From assembly GCA_905211505.1 (NCBI GenBank), contig CAJMAX010000004.1, positions 1-44,996 on the forward strand: a stretch of DNA of 44,996 bases, written 5' to 3'. This DNA comes from an uncultured bacterium. GTDB taxonomy: Bacteria; Cyanobacteriota; Vampirovibrionia; Gastranaerophilales; Gastranaerophilaceae. A program made the position numbers and the translations under genes. Below, piece by piece: positions 16,200 to 23,124 of the stretch. The notes under the pieces are model-generated. The model was not told where the DNA came from and did not search any database. It worked only from the letters and a program-made list of their open reading frames with translations. The stretch's first letter is position 1, and the number at the start of each line of letters is the position of its first letter.

Positions 16200-17441
16200 A
16201 TGGTAAAAGAAGAGAAAAAGCAGGTAGGAGTTTCATTATTTAGTCAATCAGAGAATTTAATAGGTGGAGATCCTATTGAAGAAATGTTTGCACTAAATCT
16301 TGGGGATTTCATATCTGAAAGTCTTATATCAGAAGATCTTGCAAAAAAAATCAGTACTAAAGCAAACAAAAAAGAGAGATTAAAAAACCAGTTAAAAGAA
16401 TTAACTGATATTTACTCCTCAAAAAATACACTTTGCGTTCTAAATTTCTCAAAACATGAAGAAACTGCAATATACTCTTCTATTGCAAAATCAATAGTAC
16501 AAATGATTGAGGTAGAGGAATGTAAAATTACTCTTATAAAAGACAAGAAAGAATTAACTATTGTTGGAGCTTCTTCAACAAACTCAGAAAATTTTAATAC
16601 AACAATTGAAGAATTATTGCATTCTGATATTATTGCAAAAAACAATACAATTACTATCCCTATGAGAAATTCAACACTTCCAATAGGTGCAATAGAAATA
16701 AAATTCACGCAAAAACTTGAAGAAGATTATCTTGAACTGGTTATAAGTATTGCAAATCTATTGGGAACAACAATTACTTTACAAAATCAAGTTGAGGAAA
16801 CCAATAAACTTATTGAAAATGCTGAAACTTCGGAAGTAGAATTAAAACAGGCGCGAGCAGAACTAACTGCATTGATTGGAGATTTATGCGACTATCAGCA
16901 GAATTTTGTAGAATCACTTGCAAATGCGTCTGACAGAAAAGGACAATACACAGTATCTCATTCACGAAATACTGCCAAAACAGCACGAGGAATCTGTAAA
17001 AAACTTGGATTAAATGAAAAAACAACAGATTTAATTTACTATGCCGGATTATTACAAAACATTGGTAAAATCACATTACCGGAAAAATTATTTGCAAATA
17101 ACGGCAAACTTTCTACTGACGAATTTGAAAAAATCAAAAATCACACCAATGTAGGTGTAAATTTACTTATGAATATAAACTTTTTATCAGAAGTTGTCCC
17201 ATATATTACATACCAAACGGAACGAGTAGATGGTTCAGGAACTCCAGAGGGTCTAAAAGGGCAATCTATACCTTTAGGTTCAAGGATTATTGCTGTAGCT
17301 GATGCTTATTCTGCAATGACGTCAGATAGGCCGTTTAGAAAAGCAATGGCTTCAGATAAAGCTTTAGAAATAATAACCTCCGAAACCGGAACTAAATGGG
17401 ATAAAGATGTAGTAAATGCTTTATTACAAGTTATAAAATAA
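16200..17441 (+). CDS. GAF/HD-GYP-like protein with altered active site (413 aa)
   Basis: AAGGAT before the ATG supports the start. Residues 60-205 look like a GAF-type sensor domain, then a short coiled coil, then an HD-GYP domain at about 235-413. HD-GYP proteins hydrolyse cyclic di-GMP. The family pattern is clear (SHSRNTAKTARGICKKLGL, NNGKLSTDEFEKIKNHTNVG, LGSRIIAVADAYSAMTSDRP). Key positions differ: LLHDIGK is LLQNIGK (HD to QN), the HHER segment reads YQTER, and GYP is GTP. The metal site is therefore probably incomplete and the protein may bind but not cleave the nucleotide, or act through partners. A terminator follows at once. Confidence 0.85.
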   Translation: MVKEEKKQVGVSLFSQSENLIGGDPIEEMFALNLGDFISESLISEDLAKKISTKANKKERLKNQLKELTDIYSSKNTLCVLNFSKHEETAIYSSIAKSIVQMIEVEECKITLIKDKKELTIVGASSTNSENFNTTIEELLHSDIIAKNNTITIPMRNSTLPIGAIEIKFTQKLEEDYLELVISIANLLGTTITLQNQVEETNKLIENAETSEVELKQARAELTALIGDLCDYQQNFVESLANASDRKGQYTVSHSRNTAKTARGICKKLGLNEKTTDLIYYAGLLQNIGKITLPEKLFANNGKLSTDEFEKIKNHTNVGVNLLMNINFLSEVVPYITYQTERVDGSGTPEGLKGQSIPLGSRIIAVADAYSAMTSDRPFRKAMASDKALEIITSETGTKWDKDVVNALLQVIK

Positions 17442-17442
17442 C

Positions 17443-17480
17443 AAAAAAAGAAGTGCACTTTTCAAGCACTTCTTTTTTTT
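17443..17480. terminator. Bidirectional intrinsic terminator
   Basis: AAAAAAAGAAGTGC (17443-17456) pairs with GCACTTCTTTTTTT (17466-17479) around nine bases. An A-run on one side and a T-run on the other allow it to end both the HD-GYP gene and the convergent DUF2229 gene. Confidence 0.9.
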
Positions 17481-17493
17481 ACAAATAAAAAAT

Positions 17494-18579
17494 TTATTTT
17501 AATGTTTTTGTTTCAATAAACTCAGTATTAGGTGAGAATTCGCTATTGACACCATTCATGTCCAATTTATTTACAATATTAGCACGTTTTTTACGGAATA
17601 ACATATCAACAAACGCTTCTAAACGCGTAACAAAACCAGCCTCACCGGTTTGTTCATCAATTGTTAGGTTTAACAACGGTTTACCAAATTGTTTTGCTCT
17701 ACGGGTGATTCTTTCAACCATTAAAGAATCCGGCCCGCAACCAAACGCAGTAATAGTTATTACACCATCAACTTTATTATCTTTTAGATAATGTCCGGCA
17801 CATCCTGTCATTTCATCTTCATTTGCCCAGTATTTTTCATTACCTAAACTTGCAATACCTTCATCCAGTTGCTCTGAAGATAACTGCAAAGCTGTACAAA
17901 CTTTAACATCCATACTTTCAAGCTTGTCGAAAATTTTCATACAAACACGTTCGTCATAAATGTTATAACCATGACCTACAAGTGCTATAGATATAGGATA
18001 TTCTTTTGTAGTGTTTGCAATAACAACCTTGCCTTGAAGTGCATAACTCAAAGCCTTAGGATATGACATACCGGATTTTGTCATAACATAAAAATTGTTA
18101 TAGCATCTCCATCCTGCTTTTGAAGCTCTCTTTATTAACTTCATATCAGTTATCCCAAAAGGTTTTACCGCTTCAGCAAGGAATTCATATAAACCTTGAT
18201 TTTTCTCAGATTTATCCAATGTAGCTTCCACCATCGTAAATTTTTCTTTAACAACATTGCGCACCAAATCCGGCAATCCTCTGATTTTTGAACAATTATA
18301 AATTTTGTTGTCAATAGATTGCAATGATGGAACTAAAATTTTGTCCACACCTTTGTGGATTAAATTCAAAATATGCCCAATATAAACTTTAATCGGCAAG
18401 CAAGTTTCAGTTACAACAAGAGCTGCTCCATCAGACATAGTTTGCTTTGTAGTAACATCTGATAACACTATTTTAATACCAAGATCATTGAAAAATCCGA
18501 AATAAAACGGATAATTGTTATAAAAAGACATTGCTCTCGGTATACCTATTACTTTTTCATCATTTTTTGAATTTGTCAT
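17494..18579 (-). CDS. DUF2229 family protein, acyl-CoA dehydratase activase-related (361 aa)
   Basis: The N-terminus KVIGIPRAMSFYNNYPFYFG and the following VTETCLPIKVYIGHI match the DUF2229 domain, related to 2-hydroxyacyl-CoA dehydratase components and found in large activase proteins. Further conserved Cys-containing spots are MTGCAGHY and AFGCGPDSLM. These could coordinate an iron-sulfur cluster. In many anaerobes DUF2229 is fused to an Hsp70/actin-like ATPase (activase) domain; here it is a separate protein and no activase gene adjoins. AGGGA seven bases before the ATG supports the start. The physiological reaction is not established for this family as far as I know. Confidence 0.75.
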   Translation of the reverse strand: MTNSKNDEKVIGIPRAMSFYNNYPFYFGFFNDLGIKIVLSDVTTKQTMSDGAALVVTETCLPIKVYIGHILNLIHKGVDKILVPSLQSIDNKIYNCSKIRGLPDLVRNVVKEKFTMVEATLDKSEKNQGLYEFLAEAVKPFGITDMKLIKRASKAGWRCYNNFYVMTKSGMSYPKALSYALQGKVVIANTTKEYPISIALVGHGYNIYDERVCMKIFDKLESMDVKVCTALQLSSEQLDEGIASLGNEKYWANEDEMTGCAGHYLKDNKVDGVITITAFGCGPDSLMVERITRRAKQFGKPLLNLTIDEQTGEAGFVTRLEAFVDMLFRKKRANIVNKLDMNGVNSEFSPNTEFIETKTLK

Positions 18580-18651
18580 GACTAAATCCCTAATATTCTT
18601 TACTATATATATAATAGCTCAAAAAAATAATTTTTGACAGCAATTGTGTAT

Positions 18652-20304
18652 TTATTTAATGTTTTGCGTATAAATAAAAAATTTATTAAGGAGCAGCGGA
18701 ATATATTTTGAATGTAATGCACTAAAATCAAAAACAAATTCATTGATTCCCGCTTTATATAATTCTTCAACAGAGGAAAAATCATCTAATATCGAATCCT
18801 CAAACATATGCATTCTACAAAAACCATCACAAACAAAAGGATATATCTTCTTTAATGACGGATCTTTCAATGCATACCAGCCGTTATGACACGGCGCCTT
18901 ACAAGAAAGCCTGGACACAACAGCACTATCATTATTCAAAGGACACAAGCCCATACTTGAAACCCTTATGTTACCACCTATAGTATATTTTCGATTTGGA
19001 ATATCATTTTTTATTTTTTTCAATGTCCGAATTGCAGAATGATAATCTTTAAACGAAGAAAAATCTACAGTATCGATATGAGCTAAACTATTTAAACATT
19101 TTATTGACATACTATTCAACAAATTTATCCCCTGCCCTATTTCAAAAGGAATCTCGTTTATTTCAGCATCATTTATAAAAGTCCAGAAAAAACCAATATT
19201 ATTAATAATCAAAGAGTCCGGAGTTGGAGATGCCAACAGCAGACTTTTTTCATACTCGTAAACTCTGTCAAAATCTCGTTCAATTAAGATATTCGGAGTA
19301 GACAACTGAAATCTTATATCGTATTTTTTACAAAAACGTTTTACTTTATTAATTACAGCCGAAAAACTACTATTAGCTAAATCGCTTGTTGAAACAATTT
19401 CACCATATTCAATTGAATATACAGGATTTCTTCCAATCTTTTTTATATATTTTTCAAGTTCCGCAATTTGATTTAAACCTGTTAATCTTAAATTCAAACG
19501 ATACTTATCATTCAGACATAAATCTTTTGGAGTTCGAACTCGTTTTATATCCCAGTCAAAACTCTGAATATTTCTGCTGAATTTAAAATCTTTCCCTTCT
19601 GCGCTGACCATATCTCCGGAAAAATGATTAGTCTGATAAATACATTTTCTTACGTGTTTAAAAGGAAGCTTTTGATTTTTAAACAACTTTGGCTTATCCA
19701 AAATTTTCTCAATCAATTCAATTCCTTCCAATATATCCTCAGAAGTTTGGAATTTACCTTTAATAATCACATTATCAATAGCTTTAAGCTTAATAATATC
19801 TTCAGCGCACCAAGGCAAGTTGTCCGAATCAATAGCCAGTGGGAGTTTTGTAAACTGTTTAATCTTTGCAATATTTTTTAAATAGATTTCTTCAGTTATG
19901 ATAATTCCGTCAATTTTATGGAAGCTGTTCATAAAATCAATTCCGGCAAGGTTATGAATATCAAAATAAGAATCTATAATAACCTTAAAAGGCAGTTTAA
20001 AGACTTTTATTGCCTCAAGAACCGCATAACTATTTATATAAATTCCATCAATACCGGAACTCTTAAGATATTTTAGAAACTTCTTAATTTCCGGGAGCTC
20101 TTCTTCTACTATACTGTGCTTAAAATTAACAAAAATATTAGAACCGCACCGCCTTGCAGTTTCGACAAACTCCTTTATATATTCAAAATTTCCGTTTAAA
20201 AATTTACTGTAATAAACATAATAATCTCTACAACGTGTAGATTTAGAAAAAACAACTATATCTTCAGGCTTTTTAACAGGTGCAGTAATAATAATCTCTT
20301 TCAT
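18652..20304 (-). CDS. Peptidase U32-like protein (550 aa)
   Basis: A soluble protein with the TIM-barrel style of U32 (collagenase-like) proteins: N-terminal MKEIIITAPVKKPEDI, then alternating strands and helices (GSNIFVNFKH, SSGIDGIYINSY). The C-terminal quarter has a Cys cluster (GLCPLN, LSCKAPC, FVCDGFC) as in U32 members that bind a 4Fe-4S cluster, followed by ELYKAGINEFVFDFS. The classical U32 signature is not evident, so activity (protease, tRNA or cofactor hydroxylase-type) cannot be named. The start at 20304 is chosen over one at 20388 because residues match the family from there; it has a perfect TATAAT six bases upstream and no Shine-Dalgarno. Confidence 0.7.
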   Translation of the reverse strand: MKEIIITAPVKKPEDIVVFSKSTRCRDYYVYYSKFLNGNFEYIKEFVETARRCGSNIFVNFKHSIVEEELPEIKKFLKYLKSSGIDGIYINSYAVLEAIKVFKLPFKVIIDSYFDIHNLAGIDFMNSFHKIDGIIITEEIYLKNIAKIKQFTKLPLAIDSDNLPWCAEDIIKLKAIDNVIIKGKFQTSEDILEGIELIEKILDKPKLFKNQKLPFKHVRKCIYQTNHFSGDMVSAEGKDFKFSRNIQSFDWDIKRVRTPKDLCLNDKYRLNLRLTGLNQIAELEKYIKKIGRNPVYSIEYGEIVSTSDLANSSFSAVINKVKRFCKKYDIRFQLSTPNILIERDFDRVYEYEKSLLLASPTPDSLIINNIGFFWTFINDAEINEIPFEIGQGINLLNSMSIKCLNSLAHIDTVDFSSFKDYHSAIRTLKKIKNDIPNRKYTIGGNIRVSSMGLCPLNNDSAVVSRLSCKAPCHNGWYALKDPSLKKIYPFVCDGFCRMHMFEDSILDDFSSVEELYKAGINEFVFDFSALHSKYIPLLLNKFFIYTQNIK

Positions 20305-20310
20305 AAATTT

Positions 20311-20316
20311 ATTATA
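20311..20316 (-). promoter_or_regulatory. -10 box six bases before the U32-like start
   Basis: A perfect TATAAT on the minus strand ends six bases before the ATG at 20304, so the transcript should start at or next to the start codon. A TTTACA upstream has a 20-base spacer, longer than usual. Confidence 0.45.
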
Positions 20317-20470
20317 ACATACGTGCAAAACTTTTTTGTAAACAAATGTAAAGATAAAAGTACTCAAAAAAGCAATTTTGAAAATCAAAAATACTTTATA
20401 GAAATATAAGGAATATCTAGGATATATTTTTTACAGGAACAGGATATAAAATCAATAGGGAGGACAACGG

Positions 20471-20710
20471 ATGGGCGTTGGAGCAGAAGATTACATCGAT
20501 AAGATGCTAGTCCAAAAATATCAAGAAGAACGAGTTGACAACCACGATAATATGGAATCAATGGTTGATCCCAATAAAATGCTGGAAGCGATGAATGATT
20601 ATGCAGCAACTTTGCGTAACATGATGGAACTCCGCCAGCGATTAAATATTGCATGCTATGCCATAAATGCAAGAACCGCAAGGTATCAAAAATCTTTAGG
20701 GCAGCATTAG
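20471..20710 (+). CDS. Unrecognised small helical protein (79 aa)
   Basis: A strong GGGAGG at 20458-20463 precedes the ATG by seven bases, which makes this frame preferable to a longer antisense frame across the same bases. The protein is predicted all-helical: an acidic first half (VQKYQEERVDNHDNM), a MVDPNKM turn, then a long helix (TLRNMMELRQRLNIACYAIN) and a basic end. A helical hairpin with a DP-containing turn is a shape shared by small secreted needle or rod subunits and chaperones, but no sequence family is recognisable. It precedes maf by 64 bases. Confidence 0.65.
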   Translation: MGVGAEDYIDKMLVQKYQEERVDNHDNMESMVDPNKMLEAMNDYAATLRNMMELRQRLNIACYAINARTARYQKSLGQH

Positions 20711-20774
20711 AAAAGCTTTGTGTTGAATTATCTCTATTTTTGGTAAAATAAAATAGAACATAAGGAGACACGCA

Positions 20775-21380
20775 ATGGGAAAAATTATCCTGGGCTCTTC
20801 TTCTCCCAGAAGAGCTGATATTCTAAAAAAACTAAAATTGGATTTTCAAATTATTCCGTCTTCATATGTGGAACCACATAACAAGACGGATTTCTCTTAT
20901 GCTTTTGTGGAAGAGTCAGCCTATAACAAGGCCCTTTTTGTTGCTCGTGAACTAAAAAATGAACAGCATCTGGTTATTGGAGCAGATACTATTGTTGTTA
21001 TAGATAACAAAATTCTTGAAAAGCCAAAAGATTACAACGACGCAATTAGTATGCTGAAAAAACTCTCCGGGAAAACACATTTCGTTGTAACTGCGGTTGC
21101 CATTATAAATTCAGAAAACATGGAACATCTTACCAAATCGACAACCACATTTGTAACTTTTGAAAGTCTTACATATAAACAAATTATCGATTATATAGAA
21201 GAATTTAAACCTTTTGATAAAGCAGGAGCTTACGGAATTCAAGAACTGCCTGCAGGATTTGTAAAATCCGTTGACGGCTCTTTAGACAATGTCATTGGCC
21301 TACCGTCAGAAACATTACTCCAATTATTAAAAAATTTTGATTCGCCCATTGACAAAAATGCAAAATATAGAAATAATTAA
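20775..21380 (+). CDS. maf: Maf nucleotide pyrophosphatase (201 aa)
   Basis: Has the Maf hallmarks: ILGSSSPRRADILKKL at the N-terminus, VIGADTIVVID near 67-78, and FDKAGAYGIQ near 150 with NVIGLP near 175. These belong to the dTTP/UTP pyrophosphatase subgroup (YhdE type), which removes non-canonical nucleotides and affects division. AAGGAG before the ATG sets the start. The upstream sequence has TGGTAAAAT, an extended -10 element, at about 20741-20749. The prepilin gene begins 29 bases after its stop. Confidence 0.93.
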   Translation: MGKIILGSSSPRRADILKKLKLDFQIIPSSYVEPHNKTDFSYAFVEESAYNKALFVARELKNEQHLVIGADTIVVIDNKILEKPKDYNDAISMLKKLSGKTHFVVTAVAIINSENMEHLTKSTTTFVTFESLTYKQIIDYIEEFKPFDKAGAYGIQELPAGFVKSVDGSLDNVIGLPSETLLQLLKNFDSPIDKNAKYRNN

Positions 21381-21409
21381 TATGGTATAAAACTTTAAGG
21401 ATTGGTTTA

Positions 21410-22162
21410 ATGAGTTTAAAAAAAGCATTCTCTTTGGCAGAAGTCCTAATTACACTGGGCTTAATAGGAATAGTAGCAGCAATGACAATTCCTGTTTTGT
21501 TTTCCAATATAAATAATGCAAAATTCAGAAATCAATTTAAAAAATCAATATCTACACTAAACCAAGCTGCACTAATGGCTCAAGCTCAATATGAGTACAA
21601 TTTTGCCGGAACATCAGAAAAATGTCCAAGTGATAAAGCTACAGCAGCCTCACAACATCCGGACGAACACATGACATTTTGTGCAATACTAAACGGAACA
21701 TTGACAGGTCATACTTATCAAGGACGTGTTGGTGATTTACAAAGAGTTGAAAGAGGTCAAAATGTAGGAACCTATACACTGGTAAAAAAAGATACAATTA
21801 AAGATGATTATTTAAATTACCTAAGTTATTCTTTAGCTGATGGTGTACTAGTAGCTTTTGACCCTAATGCTGCAGGATGCGAACTATCAATAGGAAACAG
21901 ATTACAACAAGCACTTTTTTCAGGCCCTGTAGGAGGAAACGACTTATCTCACTGCATGGGATTCATTGATGTTAATGGCGTCACTTTACCTAACACAGAA
22001 GTATCTTGCACAATGGGTACAAACAAAGTTGATGCCGGCTCGGGATGTATAGTAACAAATAATTCTGGCCGCTTATCAGATGTATTTCCTGTTGTATTCC
22101 ATGATTCTACCGTTGAACCTGCTTCAGGAGCTGCAATGTATATACTTGATAGTACAAAATAA
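21410..22162 (+). CDS. Class IV prepilin-like protein, copy 1 (250 aa)
   Basis: A short leader ending before FSLAEVLITLGLIGIVAAMT, the type IV pilin / type II secretion pseudopilin N-terminus that a prepilin peptidase cleaves and methylates. The hydrophobic helix (about 8-30) anchors and polymerises the subunit. The globular domain has six Cys that match the six in the related gene at 26170, so probably three conserved disulfides. The C-terminal DVFPVVFHDSTVEPASGAA also matches. AAGGAT precedes the ATG and TGGTATAAA at about 21383-21391 is an extended -10 box. Codon use is ordinary for the window (Arg AGA). Confidence 0.85.
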   Translation: MSLKKAFSLAEVLITLGLIGIVAAMTIPVLFSNINNAKFRNQFKKSISTLNQAALMAQAQYEYNFAGTSEKCPSDKATAASQHPDEHMTFCAILNGTLTGHTYQGRVGDLQRVERGQNVGTYTLVKKDTIKDDYLNYLSYSLADGVLVAFDPNAAGCELSIGNRLQQALFSGPVGGNDLSHCMGFIDVNGVTLPNTEVSCTMGTNKVDAGSGCIVTNNSGRLSDVFPVVFHDSTVEPASGAAMYILDSTK

Positions 22163-22272
22163 AATTATACAACTATCAATCTAACATATACAATGACATA
22201 AATACAGAATGACAACATTACGTTTCTTAATTTCACTAAAATTTATAGCCAATCGGAACATCGAAATAATAA

Positions 22273-22306
22273 AAAGAAGGAATGGGGTTTAAACCATTCC
22301 TTCTTT
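22273..22306 (-). terminator. Intrinsic terminator overlapping the end of the response regulator gene
   Basis: On the minus strand AAAGAAGGAATGG pairs with CCATTCCTTCTTT over 13 bp and is followed by a T-rich run. The left arm encodes the last codons (Lys-Glu-Gly-Met-Val) of the regulator, so the terminator begins inside the coding sequence. Confidence 0.8.
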
Positions 22307-22963
22307 TACAGCTTTAACTGCAGCCTGCACTCTATCATTTACACACATTTTTTGCAAAATAGAACAAACATGAGCTTTGGCTGTGTGCACACTCACGATC
22401 AACTCTTTTGCAATTTCTGTATTACTCTTACCTGCAACAAGATGTTTTAAAACCTCAAATTCCCGTTCAGTCAAAGGAATCCTTGCTTGATCAGAAAGCT
22501 TATGCCCAAGTAACCCTACATTATCAACTTTTGGAAAAGCTTTTAAAGCAAGCTTTGCAACAACTGAATCAATCCAACAAACACCCTGGTAAACATCTCT
22601 TATAACATCAGCAAGCTTTGCTGGATCAATATCTTTCAAGCAATAAGCATTTGCACCTGAACTTAAAGCTGCAACCACCTCTTCTTCACGGTCATGAGAT
22701 GTTAAAGCTACAATTTTAATATCATTAGACAATTCTCTAATTTTAACCATTGCTTCAATACCATTCATCGTAGGTAAACCTAAATCCATTAATACAACAT
22801 CAGGGTTTAGTTTTTCAATTTGTTTCAAACCATCAATAGCATCTTCAGATTCTGCAACGACCTCCATATCAGGATTAGCATTTAATGCACATCTTAGCCC
22901 CACACGAGTCAACTTAAAATCCTCTACAATTACAATTGAAATTTGTTTTTGCTTTGTTTCCAT
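22289..22963 (-). CDS. NarL/FixJ-type response regulator (224 aa)
   Basis: Receiver domain at about 8-125 with the acidic pair near VIVEDFK, phospho-acceptor Asp in VVLMDLGLP, Thr in IVALTS and Lys in YCLKDI, all intact. LuxR-type helix-turn-helix at about 160-220 (LTEREFEVLKHLVAGKSNTE). It should be a DNA-binding two-component regulator. An earlier ATG at 22978 exists, but its own first bases supply the GGAG nine bases before the ATG at 22963, which is therefore the start. No histidine kinase is adjacent, so the partner is encoded elsewhere. Confidence 0.92.
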   Translation of the reverse strand: METKQKQISIVIVEDFKLTRVGLRCALNANPDMEVVAESEDAIDGLKQIEKLNPDVVLMDLGLPTMNGIEAMVKIRELSNDIKIVALTSHDREEEVVAALSSGANAYCLKDIDPAKLADVIRDVYQGVCWIDSVVAKLALKAFPKVDNVGLLGHKLSDQARIPLTEREFEVLKHLVAGKSNTEIAKELIVSVHTAKAHVCSILQKMCVNDRVQAAVKAVKEGMV

Positions 22964-23071
22964 GTTTTTAATCTCCATAAACTCTAATAATAAAAATCCC
23001 CTGATTCATTATCTATAACTGTATAGCTTAAACATTTTTATTCTATTAGCTGACTAGGTAATATTCTCATG

Positions 23072-23102
23072 TTGCAATATAAAAATTTTCTTATGGTATA
23101 AT
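23072..23102 (+). promoter_or_regulatory. Extended -10 promoter of the GH13-like gene
   Basis: TGGTATAAT (23094-23102) is a perfect extended -10 element. TTGCAA (23072-23077) lies 19 bases upstream as a weak -35. The predicted leader is short and contains GGGAGA before the ATG at 23125. Confidence 0.5.
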
Positions 23103-23124
23103 TTTTGATTATAGGGAGATATTT

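Noticed and set aside
20385..20771. 128-codon open frame on the minus strand
   Set aside because: It overlaps the 79-aa plus-strand gene, which has a strong GGGAGG site; the antisense translation looks random and Cys/Tyr/Leu-rich.
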